Shown here in pieces: positions 27,222-36,115 of a DNA stretch of 64,000 nucleotides (position 1 is the first letter of the stretch; every line of letters starts with the position of its first letter). Location of the stretch: NCBI RefSeq assembly GCF_000020585.3, contig NC_011138.3, positions 1,235,791 through 1,299,790 on the forward strand, in the 5' to 3' direction. The notes beneath the pieces are model-generated. The model made no database searches. It was given only the letters and a program-made list of their open reading frames with translations, and had not been told where the DNA came from. The position numbers and the translations under genes are program-made. Source of the DNA: Alteromonas mediterranea DE. GTDB taxonomy: Bacteria; Pseudomonadota; Gammaproteobacteria; Enterobacterales; Alteromonadaceae.

Positions 27222-28214
27222 ATGACTAATAAAAACAATAACGATAGCCTCGAAGAAACACTCGCTAGAATAACTGCCGCTATAAACGCGGGGCATTATA
27301 ATGATGCTTTTCGTCTTTATAGTGAAGTCTTCTCCCTGTGGCCCGAGTATTTATCTCCAGCAACGAGTGTTCCACTTACTAAATCTCAAGCTACACATAT
27401 TCATAACGTGGGGAATTTAGCGCGACGTGATTTATTTGTTAAAACACAGTCTATCGGTTCGAGTGATAGGATAAAACGGGCCGTCGCAATATTTTGTGGT
27501 GCTGAGCAAAAGCAATTTGATAAAGCTTTGCAATCGCCAAGTTTTCTGTATGTTCCAAATCTCCCATCTGCGCCGTTTTCCGATGTAAATTCAGTAAAAG
27601 GGCTAAATGCTTATGTAGCTGCGCTTTCTGAATATAAGGGTGTATTTATATCTCGGTTATCACAAGCAAACGAGCCATATATTCACGACACTGGAGACGT
27701 GCCAAACACCAAAGAATGGGCGCAGTTGGCGCTAAAGTGGAACTCACTTCACCTAATGAAAGGCGGTGAGTTAACCAAGCATGGAAGGCAGCTACCTGAG
27801 GAAATCAAAGCGCTCTTCGATTCTCCGATTTTAGCTCACTGCCCAGTTCATGCGCCTGAGGTTGTGATATCTGTGTTACAGCCAAATACAAAAATACCTC
27901 CTCACTTCGGTATTTCCAATATTAAGTGGACGCTGCACATCCCCCTGATTATCAATGATAAATCCTATTTAAATGTTGCTAATGAAAAAGTGTTTTGGCG
28001 TGAGGGGAAGACGGCAATTTTATTTGATGACAGTTATCAACATAGCGCGGAAAATGGCGCCGACACCGCTAGAGCGGTATTAATTATGGATGTTTGGAAT
28101 CCACATTTAACGCTTGACGAGCGGGCAGACATTACCCAGTTCATTTCAGCCTACAGCGAATGGTCTTCGCAATACGGAGCGTTAGCAACATTGGATAAGA
28201 GGTTATACGCATAA
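27222..28214 (+). CDS. aspartyl/asparaginyl beta-hydroxylase family protein
   Basis: Protein of 330 aa. A short N-terminal TPR-like pair (AINAGHYNDAFRLYSEVFSL) is followed by an Asp/Asn beta-hydroxylase domain. His228 in PPHFGISNIKWTLHIPL and His274 in FDDSYQHSAENG are the two iron ligands of this two-His family. VFWREGKTAILFDDS and AVLIMDVWNPHL match the conserved core. It hydroxylates Asp/Asn side chains or related groups in the family; the substrate here is unknown. It lies 51 bases after the lipoprotein gene and shares one base with the next gene. Confidence 0.88.
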   Translation: MTNKNNNDSLEETLARITAAINAGHYNDAFRLYSEVFSLWPEYLSPATSVPLTKSQATHIHNVGNLARRDLFVKTQSIGSSDRIKRAVAIFCGAEQKQFDKALQSPSFLYVPNLPSAPFSDVNSVKGLNAYVAALSEYKGVFISRLSQANEPYIHDTGDVPNTKEWAQLALKWNSLHLMKGGELTKHGRQLPEEIKALFDSPILAHCPVHAPEVVISVLQPNTKIPPHFGISNIKWTLHIPLIINDKSYLNVANEKVFWREGKTAILFDDSYQHSAENGADTARAVLIMDVWNPHLTLDERADITQFISAYSEWSSQYGALATLDKRLYA

Positions 28215-30028
28215 TGCAGCTGCAACCACATATAATAATTCCAAACCTTATTAATGCCTTTAACAAAGGTGATTTCCTCTTGGTCATCAACACGGTGAAG
28301 CAAAATGCCGCCATAGCACGTGCTGATGCAGTTGTTCCGCAGTTGTACGGCAGTGCGATGAGGAAAATTGGTAGGCTTGATGATGCCGCAAAAATTTTTG
28401 AAAAAGGTTTAAAGCTTTTTCCTCAATCTTCTGACTTGATGAATAGCTACGGAAACCTGCTTCTCGATAAAGGGCAGACTCACAAAGCTATCTTATGGTT
28501 TACTAAAGCTTTAAAAGTTAAGCCCGGCGCATTTGATTACAAGTACAATTTGGCAAGAGCCTTTCTAGTTTCCAAGCGTTATAAAGATGCGGAAATGCAA
28601 TGTCACGATTTGTTAAAAAGAGAGCCTATTAAAAGCACAGTTCTACTGCTGATCGCATCCATTTTAATTGAAAATAAACGCGATGCTGAGGCTGAGCGCT
28701 ATTTGAAAAAGTTGTTAGAAACCGAACCGAAAAATGTTAAAGCGCTCAATAATTTAGGAAATATTAAGCGAAGAAATAATCAGTTTAACGAAGCAATTTT
28801 GTTATATAAAAAGGCACTCTCGACGGGTCAATCAACCGCTGAATTGTTTCAAAACCTGGCGGCAGCCTTTGCACTTAATGGTTTGTTGGACGAGGCTTTC
28901 GCCACCTATAAAGAGGGGTTAACTACGTTTCCTGATAGTGTCGGTTTACACAAAGAATATGCACATCTAGCGTGGGTACAAAACGTCGAGGCGCCGTTTG
29001 CTTTGTTAGAAAAAAACTTGTCATTAGACAAGCCTGATTTAATTCTTGCTTATACCGAACTAATGATAAGAGTAGAAGAGTTTGACAAAGCGAAAGTGTG
29101 GTTAGAAAAACTGGTCGAAGCTAAGCTTCCATCTTATCAAATTGCAGCGGCGGCGAGCTTATCGAATACGTTAAGAGAACTTGGAGATTTTGATAGGGCG
29201 CTGGCTACGGTTAGCGTTAACGCCTCGAAACCGACAGTTGAAACGCTCCCTTTACTTATTGAGAAAAGTTACGCTCTATTAAGCCTCAAGCGATATAAAG
29301 AAGCAGTTAAGGCACTTGAACTTGTTTGCCGCATCGCGCCATTCAACCAAGGTTATTGGACGCTTTTATCTACAGCGTATAAGGCGTGCGGAAATGAGCA
29401 AAAGTATAGCGAGTTATGTAATTACCAAAAGTTTGTTGAGGTCACACCGCTTTTTGAAAGTGAAGGCAGTAATCTAAGCTTCATAGAAGCATTGGAAGCG
29501 CATCTTAATACGCTACATAATAATGAACGGCATCCTATTGGCCAGTCTTTGCGCAATGGCTCTCAAACCTTCGAGAATCTATTAGAGGCCGAACACGATT
29601 TGATCAAAGCGCTTAAAATTGCAATAGAAGATAGGGCGACATCTTTTTTATCTGCGCTGTTGTCTCAGAAAAAGCACCCGTTTTTATCTCGACTACACCC
29701 AGATGTTAACTTTATTGGTAGCTGGTCTGTAAGGCTACGTAAAAAAGGTTTTCATAAATCACATTATCACTCGGAAGGTTGGCTTAGCGGTGTATTGTAT
29801 GTAGATGTGCCTAGTGAAGTAGAACAAAACGGTAATGGTTGGCTGGTTTTTGGCCGCCCCGACATTACCGGAGTGACCATGGTAGAAGACTTTGCTATTA
29901 AACCAAAGAAAGGCAACCTAGTACTCTTTCCTTCATATATGTGGCATGGAACAAACCCTATTTTAACGGACGAACAACGACTAACGGTAGCGTTTGATAT
30001 CGTGCCTGCTAATGAGAGCCAAGGTTAA
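28214..30028 (+). CDS. TPR-repeat 2OG-Fe(II) oxygenase
   Basis: Protein of 604 aa. Residues 1 to about 400 form a run of TPR units (for example AKIFEKGLKLFPQSSDLMNS, KALNNLGNIKRRNNQFNEAI). The C-terminal region is a 2OG-Fe(II) oxygenase of the putative oxygenase-5 type: WSVRLRKKGFHKSHYHSEGW has candidate ligands His517/His519, and KGNLVLFPSYMWHGTNP supplies the distal His, followed by QRLTVAFDI with the 2OG-binding Arg. The TPR array implies docking on a protein partner. Cytoplasmic. It ends in a four-base convergent overlap with the next oxygenase gene. Confidence 0.88.
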   Translation: MQLQPHIIIPNLINAFNKGDFLLVINTVKQNAAIARADAVVPQLYGSAMRKIGRLDDAAKIFEKGLKLFPQSSDLMNSYGNLLLDKGQTHKAILWFTKALKVKPGAFDYKYNLARAFLVSKRYKDAEMQCHDLLKREPIKSTVLLLIASILIENKRDAEAERYLKKLLETEPKNVKALNNLGNIKRRNNQFNEAILLYKKALSTGQSTAELFQNLAAAFALNGLLDEAFATYKEGLTTFPDSVGLHKEYAHLAWVQNVEAPFALLEKNLSLDKPDLILAYTELMIRVEEFDKAKVWLEKLVEAKLPSYQIAAAASLSNTLRELGDFDRALATVSVNASKPTVETLPLLIEKSYALLSLKRYKEAVKALELVCRIAPFNQGYWTLLSTAYKACGNEQKYSELCNYQKFVEVTPLFESEGSNLSFIEALEAHLNTLHNNERHPIGQSLRNGSQTFENLLEAEHDLIKALKIAIEDRATSFLSALLSQKKHPFLSRLHPDVNFIGSWSVRLRKKGFHKSHYHSEGWLSGVLYVDVPSEVEQNGNGWLVFGRPDITGVTMVEDFAIKPKKGNLVLFPSYMWHGTNPILTDEQRLTVAFDIVPANESQG

Positions 30029-30579
30029 GCTGGCTCTAATTTGAAAGCTAGGGTATACCTAGGTGTATAGCAAATTCTATTGGGCGGACGTCCAACATGC
30101 TTGATGGCGCCGTGAAAAATAACCGTTCTTCCGGGTTTTGGCGTGCTTGCAAAAACGCAATCGTCGTTATCATTATAAAATAACGTTTCTCCGCCCCATT
30201 CAATATCCCATTCGGGACACAGATAAACTAACACCGTTAGTTCGTCAGCTTCTGGAAGGCAATCGGTGTGAGTAAACAACATATCGCCATAGGAAGCATA
30301 ATTTACGTAACCACGATAGGCGCGATAGTGCTTTCCTGTGGTATCAAATATGGTTTTTATGGCATGTTGATATACTGCTAGCCCACGCACTTGAGTATCG
30401 CTTAACGCGACCGCCCAATGCTTATACTTTGCTGTATCGGGTCGCGCAATTTCAGTGTGTTTAAACGCGCTAAGTTCTAGCCCTTTAAATATCCCAGTCG
30501 CTTCTTCGACTGAGCATAAATCATCGAAAACCCAAATCGGTTTGTTATTCACTGTGCAACTGTAGGTAGGTGAGTTCAT
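30025..30579 (-). CDS. 2OG-Fe(II) oxygenase
   Basis: Compact oxygenase (184 aa), P4H-like. Iron ligands are His104, Asp106 (FTHTDCLPEADE) and His161 (IKHVGRPP), with Arg174 (YTPRYTLAFK) for 2-oxoglutarate. GGETLFYN is the conserved strand before the distal His. No TPR extension, no signal peptide. It is convergent with the TPR oxygenase gene and completes a block of four oxygenases. Substrate unknown. Confidence 0.85.
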   Translation of the reverse strand: MNSPTYSCTVNNKPIWVFDDLCSVEEATGIFKGLELSAFKHTEIARPDTAKYKHWAVALSDTQVRGLAVYQHAIKTIFDTTGKHYRAYRGYVNYASYGDMLFTHTDCLPEADELTVLVYLCPEWDIEWGGETLFYNDNDDCVFASTPKPGRTVIFHGAIKHVGRPPNRICYTPRYTLAFKLEPA

Positions 30580-31120
30580 GTTTTATTAGTTTTGCTTGTA
30601 CATAGATGGCGGTATAAATAACAAATTGTAAGTAACAATCCAATGTAAATTTGTGCTGGTTTTTTTATTCTGTGGGATTAATAAGCGCCTTTATACGGCA
30701 ATGAGCAGCATGCAAAGGAGAAGCAACGCACCACAAGTAAGTGACGATAATAATGTTGCCCTAAAACAGTGCAGCTTAGAAAGTATCTTTTTGCTCCAAT
30801 ACGCAATTTATCCTATCAAAAAGCAAATTTTCTGGATGAATATTAAACGATTAAGAAATGGCCGGAAATATGCTGGAAAAAATACAACACATATTACATC
30901 TAACTGAACGTTAAACGAGCAGTTAATTGAAAATCTGTTAGGTGTAAACAGTGTGTTACTTGACTAAACGTAACATTCCATGTGAGTATACTACGTTCGT
31001 AGTACTGGCTATTGAAGTCAGCGCTACATTCCTGAAACAAAATTGTGAAAGTTTTATACGCCCCTTGCCCGAATATTTTCCTATCGGCGAGGATTCAAAT
31101 AAGAAATTTGGTTGGGAACT
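30580..31120. other. 540-base intergenic region before the Ton operon
   Basis: No convincing gene. Two short open frames (30653-30907 and 30951-31133) lack an SD and family-like composition. A weak TyrR-like site TGTAAA-CAGTGT-GTTACT (10 of 12) lies at 30943-30960, and ATTGTaagtaACAAT is an inverted repeat near 30628. The region should hold the promoter of the Ton operon. Confidence 0.5.
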
Positions 31121-31890
31121 ATGTCCAAAATGAGCAAGAGAACTCTTATTGCTTCTACTGTTATGGGTGCATTCGCACTAACAGGTAGTGCAGTCTCTGC
31201 AGATACGCTTGAAGATCTTCATAAAGAAGAAGCGAAAATCCACGCGGCTGCAGCGAAATCTCAAGAAAAAATCAACACGCTGTTTGAACAGTCTCAAGAA
31301 CTACTTGTTGAGTATCGTCAAACAGTAGATGAGACAGAAAACCTTAAAATCTACAACGACTACATCGCTAGCCTAGTTGCAGACCAGCAACGTGGTATCG
31401 ACTCTCTACAGCGTCAAATCGACAGCATCGAGCAAACTAAGCAGGGCATCGTTCCTCTTATGTTCCGCATGATTGACAGCCTAGAGCAGTTCATCAAGCT
31501 AGATCGTCCAATCACCTAGAAGAGCGTCTACAGCGCGTTGAGCGTCTTCGCGATCTAATGGCTAACTCTAACGTTACTGTTTCTGAGCAGTTCCGTCAGG
31601 TGCTAGAAGCCTACCTAGTAGAAGTTGAATACGGTACGAAAATCAACTCTTACCAAGGTACGATTGACGACGCAGGTACAGAAGTTACTGTTGACTTCTT
31701 TAACCTAGGTCGCGCAGCGCTAGTTGCACTTTCTCTGGACCAAACTCACGCATGGGTATGGAACAACGAAAGCCGCGCATGGGAAAAACTGGGTGACGAA
31801 TATCTGTCTTCAGTTGTTGACGCAGTTAAAATGGCTAACAACGTCATTCCTGCGGATCTGATTAAACTACCAATTAGCGCAGCGGAGTAA
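31121..31890 (+). pseudogene. DUF3450 protein of the Ton operon, interrupted by a frameshift
   Basis: Family of about 255 residues found in front of TtpC/ExbB genes in Ton systems of marine gammaproteobacteria. A signal peptide (about 30 aa, ending AVSAD) is followed by a periplasmic coiled coil. The first frame ends at a TAG at 31517-31519 after LEQFIKLDRP. The other frame continues at once as HLEERLQRVERLRDLMANSN and runs to 31890. A single missing base near 31512 (ATCAC instead of ATCCAC) explains this. Both halves are well conserved with optimised codons, so sequencing error or a very recent mutation is likely. It overlaps no neighbour; the next gene starts six bases later. Confidence 0.85.
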
Positions 31891-31896
31891 TTGTTA

Positions 31897-33255
31897 ATGA
31901 AACCAGTATTCAAATCTCTTTTAGCCGCTGCGACAGTTGCAGTTGCGGCAACCGGAGCGCAGGCTCAGGAAGCAAAGAGCCTTAAAGACCTTCTAGATCA
32001 GGTTCAACAGAACCGCGTTTCTGAAGCTCGTCTAGATAAAAAACGTGAAGCTGAGTTCCAGTCTGCACGTGCTGATAAGCAAGCGCTTCTTCGCAAAGCT
32101 CAATCAGACCTAAAAGCTGAACAGGCTCGTGGTGACCGTCTACAGAAGCAATTCTCAGACAACGAAGTTACTCTTAACGAAAAAGCTGCTGAGCTAGACC
32201 AAGCGACTGGTACGCTTGGTGAAATGTTCGGTGTGGTACGTCAAGCGTCTTCTGAAGCTTACGGTCGTATCTCTACTTCAATCGTTAGTGCACAATTTCC
32301 AGGTCGTGGTCAGTTCCTAGCTGAAATGTCAGAAGACTCTAAAGGTCTTCCTAACATTCAAGAACTTGAAGACCTTTGGTTCGCGCTTCAAAAAGAAATG
32401 ACTGAAGGTGGTGAAGTTGTTAAGTTCACTACAGAAGTTGTTAACCTAGACGGCGGTTCTTCACAGCAAGAAGTTGTTCGTGTTGGTACATTTAACCTTG
32501 TTGGTGAAGCTGGTTATCTAGCTTACGATTCAGAAGCTGAAGTAGTTCAGCCTCTAGGTCGTCAACCAGACGGTCACTTCGTAGCGTCAGCTGACGAACT
32601 AATCGACGCGACTTCTGGCATCGTTCCTTTCTATGCTGACCCTTCTCAAGGTGCAATCCTTGGTCTACTGAAGCAGAAAGCGACTATGTCTGAGCGTTAC
32701 CACGCTGGTGGTCCAGTAGGTTATACAATCACGCTAATGCTTGCTATTGGCCTATTGATTGGTATCTACAAAATGATCACGCTAACTATCGTTGGCGGCA
32801 AAATGCGTTCACAGCTTAAGAACGTAAGCAATCCTTCTGAAGGTAACCCTCTAGGTCGTATCCTAAAGGTTTATCAAGAGAACAAGACTGCTGACGCAGA
32901 GAACCTTGAGCTTAAACTTGATGAAGCAATCCTACGTGAACTTCCACGTATCGAAAGCGGTATCAACGTAATCAAGATTTTCGCAGCGATTGCTCCTCTA
33001 CTAGGTCTACTAGGTACAGTACTTGGTATGATCGAGACGTTCCAAACCATCACACTATTCGGTACTGGTGACCCACGTATGATGGCAGGAAGTATCTCAA
33101 TGGCTCTTGTAACTACGGCTCAAGGTATTATCGCGGCTCTGCCTCTAATCCTTACTCACAGCATCGTAGCTTCTCGTAGCAAATCAATCATCCACATTCT
33201 TGATGAGCAAACTGCGGGTATCGTAGCTGCTCACACAGAGTCGGAGAAAGCGTAA
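31897..33255 (+). CDS. TtpC-like MotA/TolQ/ExbB proton channel protein
   Basis: Large ExbB homologue (452 aa). Signal peptide (cleavage after AQA), a periplasmic coiled coil and globular part (to about 265), then three membrane helices with the TolQ/ExbB core IAAIAPLLGLLGTVLGMIET and SISMALVTTAQGIIAALPLI. TtpC proteins are required in TonB2-type systems of Vibrio and relatives beside the usual ExbB. ATG 31897 is used; a TTG two codons upstream is unlikely. Part of the Ton operon. Confidence 0.92.
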   Translation: MKPVFKSLLAAATVAVAATGAQAQEAKSLKDLLDQVQQNRVSEARLDKKREAEFQSARADKQALLRKAQSDLKAEQARGDRLQKQFSDNEVTLNEKAAELDQATGTLGEMFGVVRQASSEAYGRISTSIVSAQFPGRGQFLAEMSEDSKGLPNIQELEDLWFALQKEMTEGGEVVKFTTEVVNLDGGSSQQEVVRVGTFNLVGEAGYLAYDSEAEVVQPLGRQPDGHFVASADELIDATSGIVPFYADPSQGAILGLLKQKATMSERYHAGGPVGYTITLMLAIGLLIGIYKMITLTIVGGKMRSQLKNVSNPSEGNPLGRILKVYQENKTADAENLELKLDEAILRELPRIESGINVIKIFAAIAPLLGLLGTVLGMIETFQTITLFGTGDPRMMAGSISMALVTTAQGIIAALPLILTHSIVASRSKSIIHILDEQTAGIVAAHTESEKA

Positions 33256-33256
33256 T

Positions 33257-33781
33257 ATGAATTACCTGATTGGATTATTCGAATCGGTCAGGGACTTTAT
33301 CGCTACCGGCGGTGACGTACTTTACTTCGTTGCTGCCGCGCTCTTTCTCATGTGGGTTTTAATGATTGAGCGTTACTGGTATTTAACCTCGGTCTTCCCA
33401 AAGGTGAAGAAAAACATCATCGCGAATTGGGATGCCCGAGCAGATACCACATCATGGTATGCGCATAGAATCCGTGACGCGTGGATTTCTCAAGCGTCAG
33501 ACGATCTAAACGCTAGAATGCTGATTATCAGAACCATTATTGCAATGTGTCCGCTAATCGGTCTACTTGGAACAGTAACCGGTATGATCAGTGTTTTCGA
33601 GACAATGGCAACACAGGGCACCAGCAACGCTCGTCTTATGGCCGCTGGTATCTCTATGGCAACTATCCCGACAATGGCGGGAATGGTAGCCGCGCTATCT
33701 GGGCTGTTCATCAGTTCACGTCTTGAAGCGAAGGTGAAGCTGGCAAGAGAAGGGCTAGTTGATAGCCTGCCACATCATTAG
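33257..33781 (+). CDS. exbB: ExbB proton channel subunit
   Basis: Short ExbB/TolQ homologue (174 aa) with three membrane helices: VLYFVAAALFLMWVLM near the N-terminus and the core pair TIIAMCPLIGLLGTVTGMIS and ISMATIPTMAGMVAALSGLF. It forms the stator with ExbD that drives TonB by proton flow. It begins one base after the ttpC-like gene. Confidence 0.93.
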   Translation: MNYLIGLFESVRDFIATGGDVLYFVAAALFLMWVLMIERYWYLTSVFPKVKKNIIANWDARADTTSWYAHRIRDAWISQASDDLNARMLIIRTIIAMCPLIGLLGTVTGMISVFETMATQGTSNARLMAAGISMATIPTMAGMVAALSGLFISSRLEAKVKLAREGLVDSLPHH

Positions 33782-33792
33782 AGAGAGAGATT

Positions 33793-34191
33793 ATGGCTCG
33801 AAAAGTCAGAACCGAGGAAGAAGATGCACAGATCGACATGACGCCCATGTTGGATATCGTGTTTATTATGCTGATCTTCTTTATCGTTACCACTGTTTTC
33901 GTTAAAGAAGCAGGGATCGAAGTCAACAAGCCAGATGCGAGCCAGGCGATTCTTCACAAAAATGCAAACATTTTCATCGCCGTAACGGAAGACGGAAATG
34001 TTTGGCTAGACAAGCGTGAAGTTGCGCCGGACAGCGTAAGAGCGAATATAGAAAGACTGCTTACCGAGCAGCCTACTGACTACGTAATCATTCAAGCTGA
34101 TGTTAAAGCGAAGCATGGTTTAGTAGTTGAAATTATGGATCAGGTTAAAGCCGCTGGCGTTAACCGAGTCTCGGTAGCGGCAAGGGGATAA
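33793..34191 (+). CDS. exbD: ExbD proton channel subunit
   Basis: ExbD/TolR homologue (132 aa). A short cytoplasmic tail, one membrane helix with the proton-carrying Asp21 (MTPMLDIVFIMLIFFIVTTV), then a periplasmic domain ending VEIMDQVKAAGVNRVSVAA. An SD (GAGAGAGA) precedes the ATG. It works with ExbB and TtpC. Confidence 0.94.
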   Translation: MARKVRTEEEDAQIDMTPMLDIVFIMLIFFIVTTVFVKEAGIEVNKPDASQAILHKNANIFIAVTEDGNVWLDKREVAPDSVRANIERLLTEQPTDYVIIQADVKAKHGLVVEIMDQVKAAGVNRVSVAARG

Positions 34192-34192
34192 G

Positions 34193-34804
34193 ATGTTACG
34201 TATACTTGTATCTATTGTATTAGGTGCTGCGGTCGCATTTGCCCTGTTCGTTCTAATGGCCAAGTTGATTGAAAATTCATCTAGACCAGCAGACGAAGTA
34301 CCGCCTGCACCGGTGATCGATATTGTAATGCAGGAACCAGACGACCAAACGCAAACGCGTACTCGTGTTCCACCACCGCCTCCGCCTCCGCCTCCACAGC
34401 CTCCGAAAATGGAGCAAGTTGAGCCGGAAACAGCGGAACCTGATGCAGATGGCTTTAGCTTAGCTATTCCAGCTATCGACACAGGTGGTGTTGGTGTAAA
34501 CATTGGTGGTGTTGGTGCTATGCAACGTGACGGTGAAGCAACACCTATCGTTCGTATCGACCCGAAATATCCACCTGATGCAGCCCGTGATGGCCGTGAA
34601 GGTTGGGTAAGACTATCTTTTACTATCAACGAAGTTGGTGGTGTTGAAGATATCGAAGTTATTGAAGCTGAACCTAAGCGCGTATTCGACCGTGAAGCAC
34701 GTCGTGCTCTACGTAAGTGGAAATACAAGCCTAAGATCGTTGATGGCAAGCCGGTTAAACAACCTGGCATGTTCGTACAGCTAGACTTTAAACTGGAGCA
34801 ATGA
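34193..34804 (+). CDS. tonB: TonB energy transducer
   Basis: TonB2-type protein (203 aa). N-terminal membrane anchor (about 5-25), a short proline run at about 60-72 (PPPPPPPPPQPP), and a C-terminal TonB fold: PIVRIDPKYPPDAARDGREG, WVRLSFTINEVGGVEDIEVI, ALRKWKYKPKIVDGKPV. The periplasmic spacer is short, as usual for TonB2 types. It starts one base after exbD and overlaps the TPR gene by four bases. It is the likely partner of the many TonB receptors here. Confidence 0.95.
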   Translation: MLRILVSIVLGAAVAFALFVLMAKLIENSSRPADEVPPAPVIDIVMQEPDDQTQTRTRVPPPPPPPPPQPPKMEQVEPETAEPDADGFSLAIPAIDTGGVGVNIGGVGAMQRDGEATPIVRIDPKYPPDAARDGREGWVRLSFTINEVGGVEDIEVIEAEPKRVFDREARRALRKWKYKPKIVDGKPVKQPGMFVQLDFKLEQ

Positions 34805-36072
34805 TCATGATGAAACGTACATTCAAAATGTCAGCCGTTGCTTTAGTGTTAGGCGCAGGTGCGGTGCTTTCAGCACCCGCTGCCCTAGCGCAGTCTGCAC
34901 CTGTTGTTTGTCCTGGTTATGAAAAGGGTAAAACAACGCTAGTAGGTGAGCGTACCGGTAAGAAAGTTCAAAAAGCTTTTGAATTCTACAATGAAGACCA
35001 AGTCAACGAAGCGTTAAACGTGCTTTATGAAATCGACCCTTCGGACGATTTTGATAGAGCCTACGTTAAGCGTTTTATTGGTAACTTGCTTGCTGCGCAA
35101 GAAGGTCAAGGTGGAAAAGCGTTAAACTATTTGGTTGAATCTGTTGAACCAAAAGTGCTTAACGACCTTGAACACTCTCAAACACTTAAGCTATTAGGTG
35201 ATTTGAGCATGCAGGAAGAGAAGTACACCAATGCCATTAAATGGTATAACGAGTGGATGGACTTCACGTGTAAAGAAGACGCAGACGTGTATACGCGTTT
35301 GGCACAGGCTTATTTCGAATCTAAGCAGTTAGCGAAGATGGTAGAGCCGGCAGACAAGGCAATTGCTTTGTATGAAGAGCCAAACAAGAACCCGTATGTG
35401 TTGAAGCTGACTTCTTACTACGAGCGTAAGATGTACCCAGAAACGGTTGCTGTTGCGGAAGATCTTGTTAGAACTTTCCCGCAAGAGAAAACGTGGTGGT
35501 CGCGTTTAGGATTTTTCTACATCTTAGTTGAAGACTATAAAAAAGGTCTTTCAACGCTAGAACTTGCTTATATGCAAGGTTATCTAGAAAAAGAGTCGGA
35601 AATTAAAACGCTTGCGCAGCTTTATCAAAGCAATGGTATGCCTTACAAGGCGGCCAAATTGCTTGAAAAGCACATGAAAGAAGGCTTGTTGAAAAATGAT
35701 GCTGATATGATTGCTAATGTTGCTAATGCATATCACCAAGCTAAGAACTTTAAAACGGCTGCTAACTTGTATGCACAAGCGGCGGCTAAGAGTTCAGACC
35801 CTGAGCATTATCGTAAGCAAGGTACGCTTCTACTTGTAGCTGAAGACTATAAAGGCGCCATCAAAGCACTACAAAATGCCTTGGATCGCGGTGCTGAAAA
35901 CCCAGAGAAAATTCACTTCACACTTATGGAAGCGAACTTCTATGCGGGTAACTTCAAGTCTGCTTACAAGCACGTGCAAGAAGCTAAGAAAGATCGCTCA
36001 CTACGCCGCAACGCAGCAGCGTGGGAACCTTATATTAAGGAAAAAGCGAAGAACCGTGGTATTAACATCTAA
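34801..36072 (+). CDS. TPR-repeat protein of the Ton operon
   Basis: Exported protein of 423 aa. Signal peptide ending at ALAQ (about residue 30), then about eight TPR-like helical hairpins (for example KYTNAIKWYNEWMDFTCKED, NFKTAANLYAQAAAKSSDPE). Homologues sit at the end of TtpC-type Ton operons; a related periplasmic protein in Vibrio, TtpC's partner, is needed for uptake, but its mechanism is unclear. The four-base overlap with tonB indicates coupling. A terminator follows. Confidence 0.88.
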   Translation: MIMMKRTFKMSAVALVLGAGAVLSAPAALAQSAPVVCPGYEKGKTTLVGERTGKKVQKAFEFYNEDQVNEALNVLYEIDPSDDFDRAYVKRFIGNLLAAQEGQGGKALNYLVESVEPKVLNDLEHSQTLKLLGDLSMQEEKYTNAIKWYNEWMDFTCKEDADVYTRLAQAYFESKQLAKMVEPADKAIALYEEPNKNPYVLKLTSYYERKMYPETVAVAEDLVRTFPQEKTWWSRLGFFYILVEDYKKGLSTLELAYMQGYLEKESEIKTLAQLYQSNGMPYKAAKLLEKHMKEGLLKNDADMIANVANAYHQAKNFKTAANLYAQAAAKSSDPEHYRKQGTLLLVAEDYKGAIKALQNALDRGAENPEKIHFTLMEANFYAGNFKSAYKHVQEAKKDRSLRRNAAAWEPYIKEKAKNRGINI

Positions 36073-36087
36073 TATTCGGTTTTAGCC

Positions 36088-36115
36088 AAAAAAGCCTCCT
36101 TCGGGAGGCTTTTTT
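36088..36115 (+). terminator. terminator of the Ton operon and insertion site of a group II intron
   Basis: The stem AAAAAAGCCTCC / GGAGGCTTTTTT with a TTC(G) loop and T run. The group II intron begins at the base after the T run, the known target preference of bacterial class C introns. Confidence 0.93.

Noticed and set aside
30653..31133. Two short plus-strand frames (84 and 60 codons) before the Ton operon
   Set aside because: No SD, odd composition with no family likeness, and the second overlaps the true DUF3450 start.
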